Shown: positions 9,089 to 15,494 of the stretch, in pieces | How positions within the stretch are numbered: position 1 is the first letter of the stretch | Layout of the letters: each line of letters starts with the position of its first letter | Assembly: GCA_937894935.1 (NCBI GenBank) | Contig: CALAYC010000150.1 | Location: 1 to 24,764, forward strand | Direction: 5' to 3' | From: an uncultured Verrucomicrobiota bacterium | GTDB lineage: Bacteria; Verrucomicrobiota; Verrucomicrobiia; Limisphaerales; JADLHS01 | DNA: 24,764 nucleotides | The notes under the pieces: generated by a model | Told to the model about the DNA's origin: nothing | Database searches by the model: none | The model's input: only the letters and a program-made list of their open reading frames with translations | Made by a program: the position numbers and the translations under genes

Positions 9089-9949
9089 TTAATAAAACCA
9101 ACTCGCGTCTTGAGCTTTGAAGACGGCTTTGAGCATTTGCTTTTTGCGGGACTCCACATGCCCGTCGGCAAAGGTCGAATTGACCATGATGGATCCCACC
9201 GACCCGCTACTGACATGTCCGGAAGCTTTTTTCGGATACCCCAACGCCGCGAGATTGTTGGCCTCGCGAATGTTGATGTCGTCAGAGTTGACGCTATTGG
9301 GAGTTCCATAACCTGCGAAACACGCATCGCTGATAAAGGGAACATGCGCGGAAGCGCGATCAGTCGTTTTAGCCGGCCAACCGTAAAGGGCTGGATCGGT
9401 GTTCGGCTGAGTACCCGTACTCGTAAAGAGCGGCGCGCTCGGCGTCGCTCCGCCAAAAGGACTCCAGGAAATAGAAACACGTTGCACCCAGAGATTGTGA
9501 TTCATAATCACCAGATCGCCGCCGTAATAGGACGATAGAAACCGGTTCAGATCGTCCGCCGAACTGAGCAGATTCGGGGGCGACAATAACCGGGCTTTGG
9601 CAAATTGAGCCGCCGTCTCCTCGGGGCGTGCGGGACAAAACCACATCGGTACCGTCAGCCCATAACTCGCCACTGCGGGAACAAAGTCGCCGTTTACATC
9701 CCAGGGATTCCCCGCCCCGCCGGTGGACTTGCATTTCGTTCCCGGCAGCTCGTCCTTGAAGTCGTTGGCGTAAATATTGGCCATCACGCCCCACTGTTTG
9801 TAGTTGGAGGTGCAGTTAACGACTTTGGCCTTGAACTTCGCCCGGGCCAGTGCCGGCAATAACATTGCCGCGAGAATCGCGATGATCGCGATGACGACGA
9901 GCAACTCAATCAGGGTGAAGCCTGATGCCTGGCGAGTTTCGCTGCTCAT
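9089..9949 (-). CDS. Prepilin-like protein B
   Basis: 286 aa. Short leader MSSETRQASG followed by FTLIELLVVIAIIAIL and LPALARAKFKAKVVNCTSNYKQWG. The Gly at position 10 before FTLIEL is a standard prepilin-peptidase site, with the +5 Glu present. The C-terminal half contains the processing-associated element NSTFADGHVESRKK, and the protein ends DASWFY. It is therefore a class III-exported inner-membrane or pseudopilus protein of unknown partner. It is the first gene after the terminator-like hairpin that follows the beta-strand-repeat gene, and is followed 23 nt later by prepilin-like protein A. Outside the helix it differs considerably from the other two prepilin-like proteins here, so these are not recent tandem copies. 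Confidence 0.9.
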   Translation of the reverse strand: MSSETRQASGFTLIELLVVIAIIAILAAMLLPALARAKFKAKVVNCTSNYKQWGVMANIYANDFKDELPGTKCKSTGGAGNPWDVNGDFVPAVASYGLTVPMWFCPARPEETAAQFAKARLLSPPNLLSSADDLNRFLSSYYGGDLVIMNHNLWVQRVSISWSPFGGATPSAPLFTSTGTQPNTDPALYGWPAKTTDRASAHVPFISDACFAGYGTPNSVNSDDINIREANNLAALGYPKKASGHVSSGSVGSIMVNSTFADGHVESRKKQMLKAVFKAQDASWFY

Positions 9950-9962
9950 ATAACAATCGCTC

Positions 9963-10035
9963 GAAAATCAAAAGCCGGCCCGAGCACGAGGAACACCCAC
10001 CCAACCCAAAAGCGTCCCCTCGCACTCGGCCGGCT
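9963..10035 (-). terminator. Intrinsic-terminator-like hairpin after the beta-strand-repeat gene
   Basis: Read on the minus strand, AGCCGGCCGAGTGCGAGG (10035-10018) pairs with CCTCGTGCTCGGGCCGGCT (9991-9973). The stem has about 18 pairs, with one bulged G and two G-U pairs, and closes with 8 uninterrupted GC-rich pairs. The 3' side is followed directly by TTTGATTTT (9972-9964). The stem plus T-rich tail 11 nt after the stop codon of the 1355-aa gene fits an intrinsic terminator. The 26-nt loop is larger than usual, so partial read-through into the downstream prepilin and GH43-GH127 genes is plausible. Confidence 0.65.
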
Positions 10036-10046
10036 GCACCCCTTCC

Positions 10047-13000
10047 TCAAGGCGTTGGCGCCAGGCGGAAGAACACGGCTCCGTTTGCGGGATTGACCGG
10101 CACGCTGACCGGACTGGTGCCACCACCGGGATAATCAGCCCAGTTATTGTTCAACCCTACGTTCAGGCTGTTGGTCTGGGCTTGAAGTTTGTAGCCGCCC
10201 TGCGTCCAGGAGAACTGGAGGCTGTTGCCGGCCTGCGTCACGTTCAAGGTAGGCGGTTCTGCCGTCACCGTTGCTACGGTGATGCTGCCGTCCACCGCGA
10301 GGTTGTTAATCCACGTCGCTCCACCGCCGGTGATGGTCAAGGCTGCCCCATTCGCCACCGGCTGATTGAACAAGACGAACGAATCGCCAACGGAGAGCGT
10401 TCCACCCGCGTTGCCGACGTTAATCGAGCCCGCGACGACGTTGATTCCGCCAAAGACGTTGAACAACGTGTTCGACGGTGACTGAGATTTATTCACGGTA
10501 ACCTGCAAGGCGCCTGAATTAATGGTCAGATTGCCATTCACGGTCAGCGTGGCGACTGTTCCGGCAGGCGCGGCAGCAATAGCGCCGCCTTCCAGAGTCA
10601 ACTCCCCGCCGATCGTTCCGCCGCTGACCACCAGCGTTCCATTGCTGACCGTCGTCGGGCCGGTGTAAGTGTTGGCCGCAGTGAGCGTGACCGTGCCGCT
10701 TCCTTGTTTCACAAGTGCGCCCGAGCCACTGACAACGCCACCGACGGTAACGGCATCCGAGCGGTTGAAAACGAGCGTCCCGTCGTTGACCACAGGACCT
10801 GTTCCGATGGAACCACTGTTGCCTCCATTTCCGACCTGAAGCGTCGCGCCTGCGAGAATCATCGTTTCACCCGGATAACTGTTGTTACCGGTAAGCGTTA
10901 CCTCTCCTTGTTGCACTTCAATCGATCCCGAGAATTGCGGCTGCGCACCGTCGGTAACCATGCTCACGACATTGTTAGTGAATGTGAAAGCATCCGGACG
11001 ATTGAAAACCAGACGCTTGCTGGTCGGGAACGGATCAATGAACGGTCCTGTGGTGTTGGTGAAGATTACGCTTCCCACGATTGAGCCTGCGCCGGGCGTA
11101 ACACCATCGCCCAGCACAATGCCGCCACCGCCAATGAATGTTCCGCCGGTGTAAGTATTGTTGCCGGCAAACAGCACCTGGCCGGGATTCTGATTCCGGG
11201 TATCAATCCACACACTGCCCGTTCCAACAATATTGTTGCTGATGCCGAAGGTGGGCGGGATGTTCTGACTGATCAACGTGAGCCGGCCATTATTGGTAAT
11301 GACCGAGGAAGCGAAACCAGCCCCCGTATTCCCGGTGCAGGGTTGAAAAACACCGCCGGGCTCAATCAGCGTCCACCCCGTGTAACTGGCGTTGTTTGCA
11401 TCGCCGAACGTCACGTTGGCGCCACTGCGCACAATAAGATTTCCCGGGCCGGTGATGTCGTTTCCGAATCCACCGATGTTGACGGGGGTCGTGGAATTGA
11501 AAATTACGGTGCCATTATTTATCAGTGGCGCACTGCTGGAAATACTGCCACCCGCTCCGCCCGTCCCGAATTGAACCGTTCCGGCGTTAATATAGGTGCC
11601 ACCCGAATAGGTGTTGTTACCGTTGAGGATAACAGTGCCACTGCCATCGTTGGTGACGCCCCCTGTTCCTGTGACATTGCCATTGACGGTCAAAGTGCCG
11701 GAGCGATTGAAAACCAGACTGCCGTTATTCACAACGTTCCCACTTCCAATCGCGCCAGTGGCTCCGCCGGCTCCGACCTGAAGCACCCCGCTGGCAATCG
11801 TTATCGTACCCGAGTTCGTGTTGTTTCCAGTCAGAATCCACTTGCCCGGACCTGTTTTGGTTACCGCAGTCGGACCGCCATTGTCACCCAGAATACCAGC
11901 AAACGTGTCGCCGTTGGCATTGGTGGAGTTCAACGTGAAGGTCCGCGCGCCACTGCCGCTCAAGCCGATTACTCCGCCGTTGTTCAGGTTCAGATTACCG
12001 AATCCTGCCGAAATAATCCGACCGCCGGCGGTACCGATTGTGAGCAGGCGATCACTCGTAGCTCCAGCGCCGGTGTACTCCAGCGTTCCGCCATTCAACA
12101 CCAGATTCGCCGCGCCGCTGCCAGATGAACCGATGTCACTTGCAGCACCGCCGTTTGCCAGGCTGCCCACACTCAGGATGCCGCCGTTGATCACGGTTGC
12201 GCCGGTGTAATCATTGACGCCTCCAGATAAAACGAGCCCGCTATTTCCGACCTTGCTCAAGCCGCCGCTGCCGCTGATGCGATTCGCACCGCTGGAGGCG
12301 AGACTGTAGTTCTTGGAGTTGTTGTTCACCGTCACATTGCCGGGCTGAACCGTCGCGTCGATGGTCACGCTGGTAGTGCCGCTCGCGGAGTCATCAAACA
12401 ACACCGGATTGGGATCCGCATACGTCACGGGACTGTCACCCAGGACCCAATTGTTGGCAGTGGTGGTATCCCAACTGCCGTTGTTCGCGCCGGTCCAGGT
12501 GTAAGCCAGCGCGGTGACGTTCAGCCGAATGGTGTTGCCATTGGTATTGAGCGTGCCCGTTGCCCCGATCACGTTTCCGAGCGTCACTGCTGGCGCTGAT
12601 CCGCTGGTCCAGGACAAGAGCGGATAATTCTGCCCCACCGCGAACGTGCCGCTGTTGACGTTGATGGTGATCGGTCCACCGGCCGAAATCGTGCCGGCGG
12701 CAATCAATGGTGTCGTGGTGCTGGTGACATTATTGAATTCCAAAGTTGCGCTGCCGCTGGTTCCCACGGTCAACGTGCCGGGCTGAAGTTGCGAGCCACC
12801 CGTTGCACCGAGGGCCGTGCTGTTAGCGACGGTGATATTACCGTTCCCCGCCGGGCCTTGAATCACCAGTTTGCCCGCGCTGACGGTCGTCAATCCGTTA
12901 TAGGTGTTCGCGCCACTCAACGTAAGCGTTCCCGAACCGAGCTTGGTCAACGTCCCACCGCTGCTGGTCAGTGCGCCGGCAAAGGTCACGTCCTGTCCCG

Positions 13001-14114
13001 CCGTGTCAATTCGCACCGCTTGGCCCGCCTCCGTGCTGAAACGTGGTGAATAATCAAATGTATTGTCCACGCTGAATTGCAGTGTGCCGCCAGCGAACGA
13101 AATCGTGCCCAGTCCCAACGGACCAGAAACGCCTTCATTCTCCACGCCGCCAACAATCAAAGTCCCGCCGTTTAAAACCGTGTTGCCGCTATACGTGCTC
13201 GCACCCGCCAGCGTTAAAGTACCGGCGTTGATTCGAATCTCACCAACACCGGAAATCACACCGGACAGAAGTTGCGCCTGAGAAGGCGCATTGAAAATAA
13301 ACGTCCCATCGTTCGCAATCGGGCGGATGTTGATTTTCTCATGTGGCGCCGTCAGCACCAATGTCCCCGCCGTGATATTGACGGCGGTGATCGCATCACC
13401 ACCCACATGCCCCACCGGATTCCATGTCATTGTGCCACTGCCATTTTTTGTAACCACAATGGAAGAACCATTGTTGGGCTGAAGTTGGCTATTGACGATC
13501 CAATCTCCCGATCCTCCAAAAGCCATGGTATAAGGCGTGCCGCCGCCTGCTACATAGACAATATTACTGCCGATAGTGGCCGGGTTGGAGGAATCGTTGA
13601 CCCAGTTGTGAACGACCCCACCGGGCCGAGCAGCATAGTTGACTCGCGCTCCATTGTTTCCCCAACTAAATGCGCCCGCCCCACTCTGAATCTGAATATC
13701 GTAAATGGCGAGATTGGGAGGATTTGCGTTAGCGCTCAGGTTGTTGATGGAGACATTTCCCACCTGGCTGGAAGTGAGTTGAATACTGATACCCGAACTT
13801 CCCGGACCGCTGGGAAAGCCATTGGCGCCATCACTGTAGTTCAAGGACAAATTTCCGGGCACTGTGCCATTGAATGATGCAATGTCAGAGGCGGCTGCAC
13901 TTGGAGCTGTACCACCCCAATTGGCGGCGGAATCGAAATTCGTTCCATCACCTCCGCCGGTCCAGGTGAAAATGGTTTGACCGAACGAGGCCGTTGCAAC
14001 GAGCGCGCAACACGTAGCGACAAGACCTGTGATGATTCTTCCAAGCGGGTATCTGTTCTTCATCGCGACAGAAATCGCGCGGTGAGTCGGATTGATAACA
14101 GGTGGGGTTTTCAT
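10047..14114 (-). CDS. Autotransporter-associated beta-strand (PATR) repeat protein without barrel
   Basis: 1355 aa, rich in Gly, Asn, Thr and Ser and poor in Lys. The signal peptide ends near residue 46 (ATASFGQ). The true start may be the second Met (residue 18, base 14063), which gives a more normal leader; neither start has a Shine-Dalgarno. Two similar modules open with a Trp-rich element, TWTGGGDGTNFDSAANW at 50 and TWTGANNGSWDTTTANNW at 539. PATR-type units of the pattern NTYSGxTxVxxGxLxVG occur near 300, 400, 630, 760, 835, 985, 1078 and 1148, predicting a long right-handed beta-helix. There is no C-terminal beta-barrel; the last 75 residues form a module ending AVFFRLAPTP, common in secreted verrucomicrobial proteins. 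It is probably a surface or extracellular adhesin- or scaffold-like protein with unknown ligand. It follows a prepilin-like gene by 104 nt. Confidence 0.9.
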   Translation of the reverse strand: MKTPPVINPTHRAISVAMKNRYPLGRIITGLVATCCALVATASFGQTIFTWTGGGDGTNFDSAANWGGTAPSAAASDIASFNGTVPGNLSLNYSDGANGFPSGPGSSGISIQLTSSQVGNVSINNLSANANPPNLAIYDIQIQSGAGAFSWGNNGARVNYAARPGGVVHNWVNDSSNPATIGSNIVYVAGGGTPYTMAFGGSGDWIVNSQLQPNNGSSIVVTKNGSGTMTWNPVGHVGGDAITAVNITAGTLVLTAPHEKINIRPIANDGTFIFNAPSQAQLLSGVISGVGEIRINAGTLTLAGASTYSGNTVLNGGTLIVGGVENEGVSGPLGLGTISFAGGTLQFSVDNTFDYSPRFSTEAGQAVRIDTAGQDVTFAGALTSSGGTLTKLGSGTLTLSGANTYNGLTTVSAGKLVIQGPAGNGNITVANSTALGATGGSQLQPGTLTVGTSGSATLEFNNVTSTTTPLIAAGTISAGGPITINVNSGTFAVGQNYPLLSWTSGSAPAVTLGNVIGATGTLNTNGNTIRLNVTALAYTWTGANNGSWDTTTANNWVLGDSPVTYADPNPVLFDDSASGTTSVTIDATVQPGNVTVNNNSKNYSLASSGANRISGSGGLSKVGNSGLVLSGGVNDYTGATVINGGILSVGSLANGGAASDIGSSGSGAANLVLNGGTLEYTGAGATSDRLLTIGTAGGRIISAGFGNLNLNNGGVIGLSGSGARTFTLNSTNANGDTFAGILGDNGGPTAVTKTGPGKWILTGNNTNSGTITIASGVLQVGAGGATGAIGSGNVVNNGSLVFNRSGTLTVNGNVTGTGGVTNDGSGTVILNGNNTYSGGTYINAGTVQFGTGGAGGSISSSAPLINNGTVIFNSTTPVNIGGFGNDITGPGNLIVRSGANVTFGDANNASYTGWTLIEPGGVFQPCTGNTGAGFASSVITNNGRLTLISQNIPPTFGISNNIVGTGSVWIDTRNQNPGQVLFAGNNTYTGGTFIGGGGIVLGDGVTPGAGSIVGSVIFTNTTGPFIDPFPTSKRLVFNRPDAFTFTNNVVSMVTDGAQPQFSGSIEVQQGEVTLTGNNSYPGETMILAGATLQVGNGGNSGSIGTGPVVNDGTLVFNRSDAVTVGGVVSGSGALVKQGSGTVTLTAANTYTGPTTVSNGTLVVSGGTIGGELTLEGGAIAAAPAGTVATLTVNGNLTINSGALQVTVNKSQSPSNTLFNVFGGINVVAGSINVGNAGGTLSVGDSFVLFNQPVANGAALTITGGGATWINNLAVDGSITVATVTAEPPTLNVTQAGNSLQFSWTQGGYKLQAQTNSLNVGLNNNWADYPGGGTSPVSVPVNPANGAVFFRLAPTP
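10653..10841 (-). repeat. Internal 63-aa repeat of the beta-strand protein, copy 2
   Basis: It encodes residues 1092-1154, beginning LQVGNGGNSGSIGTGPVVN and ending in NTYTGPT. It aligns without gaps to residues 778-840, with about 37 of 63 residues identical by hand count. The shared core is VVN-G-LVFNRS followed by GSGTV. Confidence 0.7.
11595..11783 (-). repeat. Internal 63-aa repeat of the beta-strand protein, copy 1
   Basis: It encodes residues 778-840, beginning LQVGAGGATGAIGSGNVVN and ending in NTYSGGT. It is the ungapped partner of the segment encoding residues 1092-1154, which points to duplication of a two-rung beta-helix unit inside the gene. Confidence 0.7.
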
Positions 14115-14218
14115 TGTTTGTTGTTTGGTTGGTTGAGTCTAACGGTTTCGGATTTGGGATTGTTCTTGTCTGCGTCAACAGGATGTTCGCGAGCAATCTG
14201 AGTCGGCATATTTTTGCT

Positions 14219-15013
14219 TCACCACCAGAAAACGGGTGATGTGGACCGTGGATTGACCGCCGCATCGGAAAATTTTCGCCAGGAAACATGACCGTCTTTG
14301 AAACCAATATTACTCCCCAGCGGCAGATTGCCTCGGAGATGGGCGCTGACGTGTGGCTTATAAAAGCCGCCGCCGATCCCGCGATAGCTGTAATTCATGC
14401 GCTGGCTCGGATTATTGTTTCCTCCCGCACTAAGAATAATGTCGGCAACCAACTCCCGATCCGTGTTCGGCGGTGCAGGCAGAAACGTCACTGGATCAAA
14501 AGGCCCGCCTTGAATGCGAATCCCTTCAGGCTGCAAGGTGGTGTTTCGATTGCTGTTCGCGAGCATGCTGGCCGGCCCGGAAAGCGCCAGGGTGTAACCG
14601 ACAATTCGAAAGCCGGGATTCCAATCCCACAGGTTTCGCCCGGGCGTCGGATCTTGAAAATTTTCCCAGTCGGTAAATTCCGGTTTAGTGCTGGGGCAAT
14701 AAAACGTTTTCTTCTGTCCGGCCACCTCCGCCAACATGAGACTCGCAGCATTCGTAGGAATGTCCCACGGCCATGCGGCAGCACCTTCCAATACCGGCAA
14801 CTTGTCACGATTCTCACTCCCATAGGCATGTAGCGCCAAGGTGATTTGCTTCACATTGTTCAAGCACTGAACTCGAACGGCCTTCTCTTTGGCTTTGGAC
14901 AATGCGGGAAGCAACATGGCCGCCAAAATGGCAATGATCGCAATCACCACCAGCAACTCGATCAGGGTAAATGCGCCACCCTCGCGACGGGCGGATGAAT
15001 TGGTCGTCTGCAT
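14219..15013 (-). CDS. Prepilin-like protein C, first gene of the left block
   Basis: 264 aa from the ATG at 15013 (MQTTNSSARREGGAFTLIELL). This start is chosen because AAGAGG lies 6 nt upstream, the clearest Shine-Dalgarno in the window; in-frame ATGs at 15028 and 15058 lack one. The FTLIELLVVIAIIAIL helix is followed by LPALSKAKEKAVRVQCLNNVKQ. The C-terminus carries the H-X9-DG-like element HLRGNLPLGSNIGFKDGHV and ends PVFWW. It is expected to be processed by prepilin peptidase and to sit in the inner membrane or a pseudopilus. It is the promoter-proximal gene of the left block: palindrome 1 and a TATATT box lie upstream, and the beta-strand-repeat gene starts 104 nt downstream. This pairing suggests, but does not prove, a shared role in surface display. 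Confidence 0.9.
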   Translation of the reverse strand: MQTTNSSARREGGAFTLIELLVVIAIIAILAAMLLPALSKAKEKAVRVQCLNNVKQITLALHAYGSENRDKLPVLEGAAAWPWDIPTNAASLMLAEVAGQKKTFYCPSTKPEFTDWENFQDPTPGRNLWDWNPGFRIVGYTLALSGPASMLANSNRNTTLQPEGIRIQGGPFDPVTFLPAPPNTDRELVADIILSAGGNNNPSQRMNYSYRGIGGGFYKPHVSAHLRGNLPLGSNIGFKDGHVSWRKFSDAAVNPRSTSPVFWW

Positions 15014-15019
15014 TCGCAA

Positions 15020-15025
15020 CCTCTT
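15020..15025 (-). promoter_or_regulatory. Shine-Dalgarno of prepilin-like protein C
   Basis: AAGAGG on the minus strand, 6 nt before the ATG at 15013. Most other genes here lack a recognisable site, so this one decides the start choice among three in-frame ATGs. Confidence 0.6.
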
Positions 15026-15141
15026 CATGGATCGATACGCATGTTGAATGGTCAGCATCTTGGCTTCAGGCGCTTTCGCCACCAGACATCGCGCAACGCT
15101 TTTTAAAGAATGGCGTCGGCCGATGCGAGGAGGTGATGTTG

Positions 15142-15147
15142 AATATA
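15142..15147 (-). promoter_or_regulatory. Putative -10 box of the prepilin C / beta-repeat transcript
   Basis: TATATT on the minus strand. Its first base (15147) is 23 nt past the last base of palindrome 1 (15170), the same offset as at three other genes. No good -35 hexamer is present at the usual spacing. The predicted leader to the ATG at 15013 is about 120 nt. Confidence 0.5.
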
Positions 15148-15169
15148 AGTGTTTCGTTGTCGTGAAAAC

Positions 15170-15187
15170 ATACGACGAACATCGTAT
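15170..15187. promoter_or_regulatory. Palindromic operator, site 1
   Basis: ATACGAC-GAAC-ATCGTAT; one arm position departs from the perfect palindrome. It lies 156 bp before the prepilin C start codon and abuts the position where a -35 element would fall for the TATATT box. It is the only copy upstream of the left block. Confidence 0.8.
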
Positions 15188-15377
15188 TCTGGTGATTAAG
15201 GTGGTAAGGACTGCCAAAACCTTCTTACCCACACGGTCACCTGGTTCGCCATTCGGAAGAACCGCCACCCTTCTTCGTTTTCGCAAGACTTGTACAGACC
15301 ACAACGTCAATGGCCCTGTTCTGGTCTCGGTACTTTGGATTCAATTGCGTTGTAGCCCAAGCGAGGAAGGCGGCTCA

Positions 15378-15395
15378 ATACGACGTATGTCGTAT
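15378..15395. promoter_or_regulatory. Palindromic operator, site 2 (auxiliary)
   Basis: ATACGAC-GTAT-GTCGTAT, perfect in both arms and extendable by one A/T pair each side. No TAnnnT box occurs 23 nt beyond either end, so it is probably an auxiliary site. It lies 49 bp (start to start) before site 3 and 208 bp after site 1, close to 20 helical turns for the latter. Confidence 0.8.
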
Positions 15396-15426
15396 TTTGC
15401 CGACAGGCTCGAAAAAGCCTCGCGCA

Positions 15427-15444
15427 ATACGATGAACGTCGTAT
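15427..15444. promoter_or_regulatory. Palindromic operator, site 3, GH115 promoter
   Basis: ATACGAT-GAAC-GTCGTAT, with the same spacer as site 1. It ends 50 bp before the GH115 start codon, and a TAAAAT box begins exactly 23 nt past its last base. Confidence 0.8.
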
Positions 15445-15466
15445 GGGCCACTCCTTTCCCTGCTCC

Positions 15467-15472
15467 TAAAAT
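15467..15472 (+). promoter_or_regulatory. Putative -10 box of GH115-uxuA
   Basis: TAAAAT, five of six matches to TATAAT, 23 nt past site 3 and 22 nt before the GH115 ATG, giving a short predicted leader of about 16 nt. The -35 position (TGGGCC) is poor, as expected for an activator-dependent promoter. Confidence 0.5.
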
Positions 15473-15494
15473 TCGCCTAACCGAATCCCACCCC

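Larger units (their letters stand above)
15014..15494. promoter_or_regulatory. 481-bp divergent control region between the prepilin/beta-repeat block and GH115-uxuA
   Basis: This is the only gene-free stretch over 300 bases. It holds three copies of the ATACGAY-N4-RTCGTAT palindrome (15170, 15378, 15427) and two gene-facing TAnnnT boxes (15142-15147 minus, 15467-15472 plus). A small hairpin, AGGCT-N6-AGCCT (15405-15420), lies between palindromes 2 and 3. Parts of it are open in both directions, but the codons upstream of the two chosen starts do not encode a signal peptide or a recognisable domain. No regulator gene or small RNA could be supported. Confidence 0.8.

Noticed and set aside
11343..13877. 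Long plus-strand open frames opposite the beta-strand-repeat gene
   Set aside because: They are shadows of a Gly/Asn/Thr-rich repetitive gene, with no coherent domain and unlikely Arg-rich composition.
14115..14218. Separate promoter for the beta-strand-repeat gene (TTGACG at 14173-14178, minus strand)
   Set aside because: No convincing -10 at 16-18 nt and no operator copy; transcription from upstream is equally likely.
15405..15420. Small hairpin AGGCT-N6-AGCCT between palindromes 2 and 3
   Set aside because: A 5-bp stem with no T tract; short enough to be chance.
15170..15444. Palindromes as CRISPR repeats or transposon ends
   Set aside because: Spacing is irregular, no similarly sized spacers exist, and there is no transposase or target-site duplication; two other copies lie far away at promoters.
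15048..15494. In-frame upstream extension of the GH115 frame (about 149 codons)
   Set aside because: It crosses all three palindromes, has no recognisable domain, and would bury the clear signal peptide that begins at 15495.
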